Assembly (NCBI RefSeq): GCF_900324475.1
Contig: NZ_LT992502.1
Coordinates: 2,542,001 to 2,606,000 of the forward strand
DNA length: 64,000 nt
Reading direction: 5' to 3'
Origin: Enterobacter bugandensis
GTDB lineage: Bacteria; Pseudomonadota; Gammaproteobacteria; Enterobacterales; Enterobacteriaceae
Part shown: one piece after another, positions 34,692-43,523 of the stretch
Layout of the letters: each line of letters opens with the position of its first letter
How positions within the stretch are numbered: position 1 is the first letter of the stretch
Notes under the pieces: generated by a model
Told to the model about the DNA's origin: nothing
Database searches by the model: none
What the model saw: only the letters and a program-made list of their open reading frames with translations
Program-made: the position numbers and the translations under genes

Positions 34692-35349
34692 TCTCTGTTA
34701 AAACCAGATTCAGTGCGACATGCGCTGACCTGCTATTTTCTTTTTTTTTCAACCGCTCCCGCGCTTTTTTTACTGACAACCGGCTCCGGTGCGGGAACAG
34801 TTTCAGCAGGTCCGGAAACAACAGATGGTCATTTCTGGCAAGGAGCACCCGCTCTTCCTCACTCCATATCCGCTGCCCGGCACTTTCGCCCCCCTGGTAA
34901 CGGATACCCATATCGCAGGCCTTTAATTTCACCGCATCAGCAGTGCGCCCCGGCAGACGCTCTGCCACCGCAACCCCCTCCTCCGGATACCAGGTCGCCA
35001 GAATATGCTCTTCTTCCTGGCTCCAGGTCCGGGCGCTCACCACGCCCAGCCGGTTCGCCATCCACTGAACCGTCTGCCGGGTACGTCCGGGCAGGAGCGT
35101 CATGACATGGGCATAACCATTCACATAGTGCATACGGATAATGTCTTTCTCTTAATCGCTCCTTGGCGTGTAGGCGTTATTTCCGGACGAACGGCCCATC
35201 GAATGCGCTGCCGACCTGACGGATGCAGGCGAGCGCCCGAGCCGTTCCGCTATCGCCACGGTCGACATGCTGCCGTAATGTTTGTCCACAAAAGCCAGTT
35301 CACGCAGGCTCCATGGTGACCAGTGGTTGCGGTAGCGGGAATGATTCAT
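34681..35349 (-). pseudogene. Myb/SANT-like DNA-binding protein broken by a stop codon
   Basis: One frame of 222 codons is interrupted by TAA at 35154-35152: PRSD-stop-EKDIIRMHYVNG reads straight through in phase. The product would carry repeated Myb-like modules: WSPWSLRELAFVDKHYGSMS, then TWSQEEEHILATWYPEEGV, then IWSEEERVLLARNDHLLF. Each repeat ends with a basic recognition helix (AERLGRSPASVRSAA, LPGRTADAVKLKA). Reinitiation at the ATG at 35133 could yield the last 150 residues. Target unknown; perhaps a regulator of the island. Confidence 0.75.
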
Positions 35350-35410
35350 CGGGTGCAGTTCCGTATGGCTGTTTTAACTCAGAGTATGATGGCCCGTCAG
35401 TATACAAGGA

Positions 35411-35583
35411 TTATTCCGCCGTTTTTTGCTTCAGCAGGGCATAGCGGGCAACGGGGCGAGCGTGGCGGTAAACTGCACCTGCGTCGGGTCGGTTCATCAC
35501 CTGCCATCCCCATACGGATGCACCTGCCAGCACCAGCATGGTCAGCATTCCGGCGACAAACGGCTTCCAGGGCTCCTGCCATC
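35411..35583 (-). pseudogene. 3' remnant of a vasL/TssA-like gene
   Basis: The minus strand reads WQEPWKPFVAGMLTMLVLAG, then WGWQVMNRPDAGAVYRHARP and ends LLKQKTAE-stop. A single membrane span after a WKPF motif resembles the C-terminal part of VasL-type proteins, TssA relatives common in enterobacterial T6SS clusters. The 5' part is gone and the sequence joins abruptly to the 141-aa gene. In related clusters tssE often lies between tssJ and this gene. Confidence 0.6.
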
Positions 35584-35621
35584 AGGTTTCTTTATTTTTC
35601 AATTCAATTAAGTCCGCGTAT

Positions 35622-36047
35622 TTAATGGAATGCCGAAATAAACTGACTCCACCATCTTTTGTTATTAACTGGAATTGTATACCCTTCAACATAATCATTA
35701 ACACCATTTATTGAAAAAGATTCTTCTCCAGGAATATCCCCCGGAAAAAAAACGGCATCAGCAAAAACACCATCAAGTTCTGAAAAGTGAAATGGTGAAC
35801 TTTGCCCCAGGTACCGGCCATTTTTATCATATAAAACAACAAATATATCATTACATATAAAAGACTGATATGCTGCATATGGCGTTGCAGGTAATACATT
35901 GTAAGCCACCACTTTAAATTCGCCGTCTGGACTTATTTTTTCATAAGCACAATTAAATTTACCAAAAAAAGCCACGGGCGAAATAACAAGCCATATAAAT
36001 AATATCGTCATGCAAATAATAACTTTCACAGCAGAGTACTTTTTCAT
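35622..36047 (-). CDS. putative membrane-anchored immunity protein
   Basis: 141 residues with one N-terminal membrane span (ICMTILFIWLVISPVAFFG) and a periplasmic domain of mixed strands (GEFKVVAYNVLPATPYAAYQ, FVVLYDKNGRYLGQSS). AT-rich. It resembles proteins grouped as DUF6201 in my memory, found next to T6SS spike genes. It overlaps the DUF6402-like gene by four bases. The layout vgrG, effector, small membrane protein suggests immunity to the preceding toxin; this is inference. Confidence 0.65.
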   Translation of the reverse strand: MKKYSAVKVIICMTILFIWLVISPVAFFGKFNCAYEKISPDGEFKVVAYNVLPATPYAAYQSFICNDIFVVLYDKNGRYLGQSSPFHFSELDGVFADAVFFPGDIPGEESFSINGVNDYVEGYTIPVNNKRWWSQFISAFH

Positions 36048-36925
36048 AAATCAATCACTTTATCTTTATCCAATGGATAAACCCATAAAACATCAGAAAA
36101 AACAATATAATCCCCACCCTTCCCGTGTTTTTCTTGCCACTTCCTAAAATCGGAATTAAATACAGGTACAAAACCAGAATACTGCCGCACTAAAATACCA
36201 AATCCCCCAGAAGTATACGATGTCATATAGGAAGCCGTTTCAGTCTTATTTAGTACTCTGCTCTTCCCCCATACGCCAAGACACTCAGGTATATCAATAC
36301 CAAATTTATCGTCATCAAGAAAATCATAAGTATCTTTAAGATAAAAACCTAAAGCATCAACATGTACCGATAACTTCTCATTTGCGCTTATGACACTCCC
36401 TCTTATACACACCTTCAAATTGGCGTTTCCCACAGCACCATACCAATCATTTATTGTATCTGTCTTATTACCAATTCGCTGGAAATTTACTTGGGCAGTT
36501 GAATCCAAAATTTTGACATCATTTGTCATACCTATTGTACTGAATGATTTAGTGTCGCAACCAAGCTCAACAAGACGCTTCCTCAACACATTTCTTGATT
36601 TAATGGTGTTCCAGTTTTTCTTAAGTAACTGAATACCTGCAGCAACCTGCTCAAATTGAATGGCCCAAGCCATTGTGATTACTTTATCATTTACTATGGA
36701 AGAACTCAGAATTCTTGCATCGCTGTCAAGAAATTCATTCTTTGAACTTTTATCAAACGAATAAGCTGGAGAAATACTAAACCAATGTTCCATTAGCTTA
36801 GGAGCCATCTCCCACCCCATATTTCTCATCGCATCAGGGATCATATCAATATGGAAGAATTCCACACTGACTTTCTTTTCCTGCTGTTCCGGTTCTTTTG
36901 TCGTGGTTTTCGATGAAACGGCCAT
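36044..36925 (-). CDS. putative T6SS effector, DUF6402-like
   Basis: 293 residues, AT-rich compared with vgrG. It has FFHIDMIPDAMRNMGWEMAP and LMEHWFSISPAYSF near the N-terminus and repeated short strands later; no catalytic motif or membrane span was found. I recall this pattern from DUF6402 proteins coded behind VgrG. It begins on the vgrG stop (TAATG-type overlap at 36925) and is followed by a membrane protein, as expected for a cargo effector loaded on the VgrG C-terminal extension. Activity unknown. Confidence 0.65.
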   Translation of the reverse strand: MAVSSKTTTKEPEQQEKKVSVEFFHIDMIPDAMRNMGWEMAPKLMEHWFSISPAYSFDKSSKNEFLDSDARILSSSIVNDKVITMAWAIQFEQVAAGIQLLKKNWNTIKSRNVLRKRLVELGCDTKSFSTIGMTNDVKILDSTAQVNFQRIGNKTDTINDWYGAVGNANLKVCIRGSVISANEKLSVHVDALGFYLKDTYDFLDDDKFGIDIPECLGVWGKSRVLNKTETASYMTSYTSGGFGILVRQYSGFVPVFNSDFRKWQEKHGKGGDYIVFSDVLWVYPLDKDKVIDL

Positions 36926-39468
36926 TACCTTGTCCCCGCTCTAATCTGGAAAACATAGTCCAGGACCACATTTTCTTCTGTGTCCGAATTCACTGTATGC
37001 GTCAGGGCTGAACCAGTTCTTCCCTGCAACGAACCCGTGGGTGTGTTAACCTGATAAGCAAATTCCATATCTTCAGCCCCTGTTAATGCATCTGAAATCC
37101 TGAAACAGGCGGCGTTTGATCCACATGACAAATCCGGCAATGGCGCAGGCCTTTTAGTCTGGTCCTGGGCCAGTGAATCACTCGCGGCCGCCATCGTCCT
37201 TTTCGTTCGCCGCAGGTACGTCGCCATTGTACCGTACTCAATTTTCCCTGCCTCCAGCCGCAGGTAACTCCCCCCGCCAATGAGCGTAATGCGCTTCTTC
37301 CCCGAAAACGTGATGTCACTTTCCGAGGTCAGGGTCAGTTTCTTCTCTGCGAACAGCTGCATCCTGCCGTTCTGCGCCTGCATCTCCACCGGGCCTTCGC
37401 TGTCTTTCAGGCTCAGTTGCCCTGTTCTTGCAAACAGCCCGATTTTTTCTCCCGCCAGCGCCGTCATGTTGCCCATGACGCCGGTGCTGATATCGCCCCC
37501 GGCGTTAATGGCAACATTCTTCGCAGCCGTCATCTGCATATGCTCACCGCTGGTGAACGCCATCCCTTCCGGCGCGGAAAACAGCAGGGTTTCGTTCAGC
37601 GGCTTCAGCCGCTGTTCAAACATCACTATCTGGCTGTCGACGTCGGCTTTCAGGGCCTGCGCCTGCTCTGCCGCCACCCCCAGCTGCTGAAGCTGCTGCA
37701 GGCAGATGTCGATTTCCCGCAGCGCGGTCTCCATATCCAGCACCTCGCCCTGTGCCTTCTGCTGCCCGTCAGCGGTGATAAACAATCCCTTCGCCACGCG
37801 AATCACGCCCTGTTCATCGGTTCTGAGCTCAAATCCTTTGCCACGGGGTTTCTCCTGCGCGTCCACCAGGTGCCCGGTGTTCAGCTGGGTCTTGCCGTAC
37901 TCCGTGGCGAGCTTGATATGCTCTTCGCCGCGCTTATCCTCCATCCGCAGCTTGTTGTTCGAGGGCGTGCGCAGTACGTTGCGGGTGTGGTTGTCGCGGG
38001 TGACGTGGTCCGGGTGTTCAGAGTCATGCAGGGCATGGGAGATATACGGCAGGTCAATGTCGCCGTTGCTGTAGGCTATCGCCACTTCAGTGCCGTCAAG
38101 AAGCGGCGTGTGCCAGCCGTAAGTATCACCGGTGTACGGCTTCGCCATCCTCAGCCACAGATATGCAAATCCCTGTTCAGCATCGTCCCGGTCAAAGTCC
38201 AGCCGGACGCGGTAGCGGCCCTGCTCATCCAGGTGTGCGTAGATATCGCCTTTCTCCCGGCTCTCAATACGGGCGGGCAGGGTGCCATGCACCTCCGGGC
38301 GCTGTGTTTCAGCCGGGCGGAAGCAGTAACGCTCAGTGTACGGCATCCCGTCGACGGAGACATGCAGCCGGGTGTCACGGGCGGCGTGGTACTTCACTTC
38401 CGTAATCACCACACCTTCCCTGAGCGCCCGAATCACCTCGCCCTGTGGCTCCAGCACCTGGCCGGGCATCAGGCAGGCGGCGTTACTTTCAAGATGAATA
38501 CGGGCCGACGCGTTCAGTTCGCGCTCATGGTGAATACGGGCATAAAAGGCGCCGGACTCGGTTTCCGGTTCCAGGTCAGCAGCATCCCCTGCTTCCCGGT
38601 ACGGCTGGGCGTAACGGTAATGCTCCCCGGTGGTCACCGCATCACTGCGCACACTCACCGTCGCATCTATCGGCGTGCTGGCGGTGCGGTAGTTGTAATC
38701 CCGCGTGCTGACCATGCCCGGCACCACCTTGTGCAGGGTACGCACATCCCACACCGACTCTTCCGCCCCGTCATACAGCCCGGACGGCTCGCTGTACGGC
38801 AGGCGGACGTCAAACTGATAGTTAAGCTGGCTGTCAACGAAAATCACCACCTCCAGCCCGCGCGCCTCGTCCATCTCCGTGCGCCAGAAAATCCCGACTT
38901 CGGAGAGAATGCGCTGGATAAATTCCAGGTCCGTCTCCCGCCACTGGGTCATCAGCTCCCGCGCCGGGTAGGCTCGCTCCAGGCGGAAGTCGAAATCCGG
39001 GCCTTCCAGCCCGTGGCCGCGCAGGACCTGCTCCACCACCTCCGGCACGGACAGGTTCTGAAAGATGCGGCACTGGCGAGTGCGTTTAAGCAGCGCCAGA
39101 TGTGAACTCAGCACCAGCTGATAATGCGACTGGTCGGCGGTGGTGGAAATCCACTCCAGACGGGTGATGATGCCATGCACCGCCTTGCCGCTGCGCATGC
39201 GCAGGGTGGCGTATTTCATCAGCACGTCTTCCGGGGCGATATTGCCCTGCGGCGTGGTGAAATCGATTTCCCAGCGAAAGGGCTCACTCAGGGCTTCATG
39301 CCCGCGAAAGCGCAGGACATCTGGACTAACAACGCTGTTAGTAATATCAAGAGAATAGAGGGAAACAAGAGTCTCCAGAAAGCGAGGGTTTCCTCTCTGA
39401 CTTCTTCTTATACTTCTTTGTAACAACGCCTCATCCGGCACACTGATAATATTTGCGTAAAGGTTCAT
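36925..39468 (-). CDS. vgrG: T6SS spike protein VgrG (TssI)
   Basis: 847 residues. The gp27-like part has FRGHEALSEPFRWEIDF, EYPAR-like RAYPARELMTQWRETDLEFI and VSTRDYNYR. The gp5-like OB fold has WLRMAKPYTGDTYGWHTPL and DGTEVAIAYSNGDIDLPYI. A DUF2345-like needle follows (about 540-740), then about 100 residues ending VNSDTEENVVLDYVFQIRAG that may form a cargo-binding domain. It pierces target cells on top of Hcp. Its start overlaps the metallopeptidase gene by 38 bases. This is the only full-length VgrG in the cluster. Confidence 0.93.
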   Translation of the reverse strand: MNLYANIISVPDEALLQRSIRRSQRGNPRFLETLVSLYSLDITNSVVSPDVLRFRGHEALSEPFRWEIDFTTPQGNIAPEDVLMKYATLRMRSGKAVHGIITRLEWISTTADQSHYQLVLSSHLALLKRTRQCRIFQNLSVPEVVEQVLRGHGLEGPDFDFRLERAYPARELMTQWRETDLEFIQRILSEVGIFWRTEMDEARGLEVVIFVDSQLNYQFDVRLPYSEPSGLYDGAEESVWDVRTLHKVVPGMVSTRDYNYRTASTPIDATVSVRSDAVTTGEHYRYAQPYREAGDAADLEPETESGAFYARIHHERELNASARIHLESNAACLMPGQVLEPQGEVIRALREGVVITEVKYHAARDTRLHVSVDGMPYTERYCFRPAETQRPEVHGTLPARIESREKGDIYAHLDEQGRYRVRLDFDRDDAEQGFAYLWLRMAKPYTGDTYGWHTPLLDGTEVAIAYSNGDIDLPYISHALHDSEHPDHVTRDNHTRNVLRTPSNNKLRMEDKRGEEHIKLATEYGKTQLNTGHLVDAQEKPRGKGFELRTDEQGVIRVAKGLFITADGQQKAQGEVLDMETALREIDICLQQLQQLGVAAEQAQALKADVDSQIVMFEQRLKPLNETLLFSAPEGMAFTSGEHMQMTAAKNVAINAGGDISTGVMGNMTALAGEKIGLFARTGQLSLKDSEGPVEMQAQNGRMQLFAEKKLTLTSESDITFSGKKRITLIGGGSYLRLEAGKIEYGTMATYLRRTKRTMAAASDSLAQDQTKRPAPLPDLSCGSNAACFRISDALTGAEDMEFAYQVNTPTGSLQGRTGSALTHTVNSDTEENVVLDYVFQIRAGTR

Positions 39469-40117
39469 TATGTTCTTCCCTGACAGAATTCTCGGAGGGT
39501 GTTTTTTTCTTTCCCAGACTTACCGCTCTCAATTCTTCGTATCCGGCCCCCGTTTTAGGGTCATTCTTATCACCAAGGTAGGCTGTCGAAGTTCCTTTTA
39601 ACATTCTCATGGCATGTATGAGTTCATGACACAATACCAGCCATGATTTTCGAGGATTTCTACCGGGTAATGAGCGTCCATCCTTGTCTATATCAGCAGA
39701 AAAATCAGGATCGAAGATAATCTCAGCACTGGTTCCCTCGTTTTTACCAGGGCCAGATTCTACTGCGAGAGATATCGCTCTCTTTTTTTCTTCAACTGGC
39801 GTTGCCGGCCCGAATCTTTCTCGCTGAGATTCGGTCAACAAAACGCCCGTATTAGCCTCACTGACTCCGTAACGAATTAAGATATGTTTATCAGTTGGAG
39901 TATGCTTTTGGATAATTTTTATTAATTGCTTGCCGCTTTTCCCTTGAGCTATTGTACTGAGTGCCGATTCAACCTCGTCAAAAAAAGAGGGCCGATGGTA
40001 AACATCCTCTATGAATATGCCTTCAGCAACCCTACTTTTCCTGAAGGGACGCGATATGCCCTCAGTAGTTCTGCATTCAATCCGGGCATCGTCTTCACGT
40101 TCAATGCAGCTGTCCAT
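39431..40117 (-). CDS. NleD/HopH1-like zinc metallopeptidase, putative T6SS effector
   Basis: 228 residues. WLVLCHELIHAMRMLKG contains the zinc motif HELIH. The downstream block EELRAVSLGKKKTPSENSVR, then EEHNEPLRKYY, matches the conserved tail of M91 peptidases (NleD, HopH1). NleD cleaves host MAP kinases after type III delivery. Here the gene starts three bases past tssJ (GGAG upstream) and overlaps vgrG, so delivery by T6SS is likely. No signal peptide is seen. The target, bacterial or eukaryotic, is unknown; no obvious immunity gene is adjacent. Confidence 0.8.
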   Translation of the reverse strand: MDSCIEREDDARIECRTTEGISRPFRKSRVAEGIFIEDVYHRPSFFDEVESALSTIAQGKSGKQLIKIIQKHTPTDKHILIRYGVSEANTGVLLTESQRERFGPATPVEEKKRAISLAVESGPGKNEGTSAEIIFDPDFSADIDKDGRSLPGRNPRKSWLVLCHELIHAMRMLKGTSTAYLGDKNDPKTGAGYEELRAVSLGKKKTPSENSVREEHNEPLRKYYQCAG

Positions 40118-40120
40118 AAT

Positions 40121-40645
40121 TTACTCCTTTAACGGAACAAGATTCAGCCAGCCGTCGCCCAGCTCGATGGTGCGGGGTTTATCCGGGTCGAGGTCTTCCC
40201 GCGAGAGCACCAGACGCCAGCGGTTGTCCTGTATATCCGGGCGGTTGAACAGCCCCACCACCGCCACGAACTGTGCGTCCTCGTCCATCGGCACGTTTAG
40301 CGTTACACAACCTTTGGGCATGACCAGCAACTCTTTTGTGACCAGCATATCGTCCTTCAGCACCGTATCGGCGTTGCGCAGCAGCGTCTGGTAATCCGCG
40401 GCATCCACCGCCTTACGGTCCTTTAGCTGGTAGACCCGCACCATGGTGGCCAGCGGCGTCTGGGCGCCGTCAGCATTAATTGCGGCGCGTGGAGTGAAAT
40501 CCAGATGCAGCGTTTTGATCTTTTTATAAAAGATGGATTTTGTGAGACTGACGGTACCGTCCGTCACGGTCTGGGTCAGGCCACAGCCTGTCAGCAGGGC
40601 GCAGGTGATAAGCGTCAGCGCCCACCAGCGGGTGACTTGTGTCAT
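40121..40645 (-). CDS. tssJ: T6SS outer-membrane lipoprotein TssJ
   Basis: 174 residues with a signal peptide and lipobox LLTGC (Cys near residue 21). The remainder is the transthyretin-like TssJ fold (KTLHLDFTPRAAINADGA, PLATMVRVYQLKDRKAV, FVAVVGLFNRPDIQDNRWR). It anchors the TssL-TssM complex to the outer membrane. It follows tssG by 33 bases. Confidence 0.92.
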   Translation of the reverse strand: MTQVTRWWALTLITCALLTGCGLTQTVTDGTVSLTKSIFYKKIKTLHLDFTPRAAINADGAQTPLATMVRVYQLKDRKAVDAADYQTLLRNADTVLKDDMLVTKELLVMPKGCVTLNVPMDEDAQFVAVVGLFNRPDIQDNRWRLVLSREDLDPDKPRTIELGDGWLNLVPLKE

Positions 40646-40678
40646 TCAAAATTCCTTTTAAAGAGGGAGTGTGCGTAA

Positions 40679-41761
40679 TTAATCGAAACGGTAATGGCCG
40701 TCTTCAGCTGACGGCAACATCCGCCAGTGCAGCCCTTCATAGCAGCCCAGGCTGACCGTCAGGGTTTCCCGGTTATCACTGAGTCTGCCGCCCCTGAGAC
40801 CGAGCAGACCGGTGCGCCCCAGTTGAATGCGTCGGGCATTGCCCAGCCGAGGCTCAGGCAGCAGCCGGACCGGGACAGTAAGGCGCAGCCGTGCATCGCT
40901 GCGGTAGCCCAGATAAACCCGCATCAGGACCAGTAAATCGGTATGGAGCTGACCGCCGGGAAGCCAGCCTTCGGCTTCGTCAGCGTCATCCGTGACAAGT
41001 GTCACCCGTACCCTGCTACAGGCTTCTTTCGCAGACTTGCCAAGCGTCGCCCGTTGTGAAAGACGGACGCGGTTTCCTGCACTCAGCCCGCTCCGGTTTT
41101 CGATATGCACCGTGACCGGGTCAGGCTCAGTGATGTTGGCCCGCGTATGCGGCGCCAGCAGGCTGACCAGTGCGCGGATACCTTCCGCATTACGGGTGGG
41201 CAGCCGCATGGTGCCGAGCAGCGCCAGAAAGCGGGAAACGGGCGTTGCCACACGTTCCGCCGTGCCCGGAATACCCAGACCTACCAGCCCCAGCAGACAC
41301 TGTGATGTCGCGTCACGCCCTCCGGCCTCAAAGGTCGCCGGGTAAGCATATTTGCGCCATATCCGGTAATACTGTGTGGTGATGCGGTGGCTGAAGATGT
41401 CCAGAAATGAAGTGACCGCCTCATACCCTTCCCTGCGCTGCGCGATGTCATCCAGATACGCGCCCGGCAGCGGTGAATCCACGCCGTACATCCCCAGAAA
41501 GGTGGTGCGCACGGTCGGGGGCAACTCCGGATTTTCCTCATCGGTCTCAACCGTCCGCAGTTCGGTAACCGGGAACCCCATCCCTGGCCAGGGACGAAAG
41601 CGCACCGGATCGTCGCCGGGATGGCTGGTCGCACCCAGTTTCGGCGCATCCGGAGACTCCTGCTCCAGCAACTGACAGAAACGATAAAAGTTAGCCTGCC
41701 AGATGTCCTGATTGAGGGTTAACGTCAGCCCGGTACGTGCTGGCTGTGGTTCTCGCGCCAT
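40679..41761 (-). CDS. tssG: T6SS baseplate protein TssG
   Basis: 360 residues. FYRFCQLLEQESPDAPKLGA and VRFRPWPGMGFP at the N-terminus, TTFLGMYGVDSPLPGAYLDD and LDIFSHRITTQYYRIWRKY are TssG hallmarks. It joins TssF and TssK in the baseplate wedge. Its start overlaps tssF by 37 bases. Confidence 0.93.
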   Translation of the reverse strand: MAREPQPARTGLTLTLNQDIWQANFYRFCQLLEQESPDAPKLGATSHPGDDPVRFRPWPGMGFPVTELRTVETDEENPELPPTVRTTFLGMYGVDSPLPGAYLDDIAQRREGYEAVTSFLDIFSHRITTQYYRIWRKYAYPATFEAGGRDATSQCLLGLVGLGIPGTAERVATPVSRFLALLGTMRLPTRNAEGIRALVSLLAPHTRANITEPDPVTVHIENRSGLSAGNRVRLSQRATLGKSAKEACSRVRVTLVTDDADEAEGWLPGGQLHTDLLVLMRVYLGYRSDARLRLTVPVRLLPEPRLGNARRIQLGRTGLLGLRGGRLSDNRETLTVSLGCYEGLHWRMLPSAEDGHYRFD

Positions 41762-43494
41762 CTCAGTCGTTTCCCTGTCGGTTGCAGTACCAGCGTGAGC
41801 TGGTTAAAAAGGTGAATATCCGCATACAGCGCGAAGAAACGGTGCAGCATCTCGCCGAACAGGTTCACATCCCCCTCGCCTGCAAAGTTGTCCATATTCA
41901 GCGTGATCTCAATATCCACACCGCGCAGCATAAAGCCTTTCTCAAAGCGGCGAATCAACGTGTGCTTCACCGCAACGATGGCCTCAAGGCGACGGCGATT
42001 CATCTCATCGTCGGTCCAGTCATACAGCGCCAGCGTCCCGCGCAATACCTCCGGGTTATCCATCATGCTGAGGAAGTTTGAGCCAAGATGGCTCATTACC
42101 CGCCAGTGGAACCGGTCGTTGGCCGGTGGATACAGGGGCATGGTGGGGGCCGTGACGTTCAGTACCCTGACCGGGACTTTGCCAGCTTTGACGACCCTGT
42201 CCAGCAGGGTACTCTCCAGTGCCTTACGCGGGAGCTGGCCGTTGGTGCCGGTGATCCGCATCGACAGCGATTCCGGTTTTTCGGAAAGCTGATCCAGTTC
42301 GAATGAACGTCCGCCGAGAATAAGCCAGGTGTCATAGAGACCGGATGCGCCGCGCTTAACCCGCGTGTGGTAATAGCGCTCCGGGGCATCGTGGCGCATC
42401 ATGCCGCCCCGGTGCCGGAAACTGGTGAACGGGACATACTGGTGCTTACCGAGTTTTACCGCGCCGTGGATGTTATCCACGCTGTAAATCTCGGTGTGCC
42501 CGTCCTGGAGGCGCAGCGGCCGCAGCAGATACTCATTCTCCAGCGGACTGAGCGTCAGCGGGTCCGCCTCAAGCGTAAAGAGGTTGATCACCGGCGCACA
42601 GTGCAGGCGGAAATTGTCCGTCTCAAACGGCAGATCGGGTGACCATGCTTCATTGAGCACAATGTCGATTTCAAACCAGGTGCTCTCAGTAGTCAGTCCA
42701 ATAGTGTCAAGACCGCGCAACTCCACAAACATAAACTTCTGACGGAAGCTGAAGTATTCCAGCAGCAACTGATAGCCGCTGAAGGCCGTATCGCTTTTCT
42801 TCCACAGACCGTCATTGTCATCGAAGCCCATCGGCCTGCACCAGCCATCAAATTTATGACGCTCGGTGCGGGTTCCGGCGTGACGGGCATACATCGCATG
42901 TACCCGGCGGGTCATCGCCAGATGCAGTGCTGAACTGACCGGGCTTTCGGCATTCAGAAAAATACTGACTTTCTCCAGCCCGGCCTTATTCCAGTCCACT
43001 TTTTCCGGGCACTCAAAACGCAGGCGAATGGCCGAACGCCCGTCCGTTTCGGTATGCAGACGCACATCGGTAAGATGCAGGGGTTGTAAGGGCACATCCC
43101 GCGTGGTGCGGTACTGGCAGGCGGTTTTGTGCGGCCCCACCGGGCGCGAAAGAACCGAAAAACCTTCCGCCAGTGTTTCAGACTGACGGAGACTGCGCCA
43201 GTCCGGAGAAAACTCAACGATAGCAAGCGACGGAATGGTCCGCATGTAGTGCGGCCATAACAGACTGACCAGCCCTTCGGTCAGTTCTGGTAGATCGTCA
43301 TCAAGCTTTTCACGCAGCCTGCCCATCAGGAAGGCAAACCCTTCAAACAGGCGCTCTACGTAGGGATCGCGGGCGCCGGATTTATCCAGATTGAGCATCG
43401 CCGCCCGGTCCGGGTGTGCGCGCGAAAATTCTTTTCCGGCCTCACGCAGATAGCGCATTTCGGCTTCATAGTAGCGCAGGGTTAAATCATCCAT
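41725..43494 (-). CDS. tssF: T6SS baseplate protein TssF
   Basis: 589 residues starting MDDLTLRYYEAEMRYLREAG. FSRAHPDRAAMLNLDKSGAR, DPYVERLFEGFAFLMGRLRE and LLWPHYMRTIPSLAIVEF are TssF family signatures. Two copies per wedge hold TssG and contact VgrG. It overlaps tssG, so translation is coupled, and lies 29 bases after tssA. No tssE frame is present at either end. Confidence 0.94.
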   Translation of the reverse strand: MDDLTLRYYEAEMRYLREAGKEFSRAHPDRAAMLNLDKSGARDPYVERLFEGFAFLMGRLREKLDDDLPELTEGLVSLLWPHYMRTIPSLAIVEFSPDWRSLRQSETLAEGFSVLSRPVGPHKTACQYRTTRDVPLQPLHLTDVRLHTETDGRSAIRLRFECPEKVDWNKAGLEKVSIFLNAESPVSSALHLAMTRRVHAMYARHAGTRTERHKFDGWCRPMGFDDNDGLWKKSDTAFSGYQLLLEYFSFRQKFMFVELRGLDTIGLTTESTWFEIDIVLNEAWSPDLPFETDNFRLHCAPVINLFTLEADPLTLSPLENEYLLRPLRLQDGHTEIYSVDNIHGAVKLGKHQYVPFTSFRHRGGMMRHDAPERYYHTRVKRGASGLYDTWLILGGRSFELDQLSEKPESLSMRITGTNGQLPRKALESTLLDRVVKAGKVPVRVLNVTAPTMPLYPPANDRFHWRVMSHLGSNFLSMMDNPEVLRGTLALYDWTDDEMNRRRLEAIVAVKHTLIRRFEKGFMLRGVDIEITLNMDNFAGEGDVNLFGEMLHRFFALYADIHLFNQLTLVLQPTGKRLRWRENHSQHVPG

Positions 43495-43523
43495 GCACGG
43501 AATTCCTGATAGTTAATAAAATA

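Noticed and set aside
37417..39105. Long open frame on the plus strand, 562 codons
   Set aside because: It is antisense to vgrG, has no recognisable domain or ribosome site, and arises from GC-biased codons.
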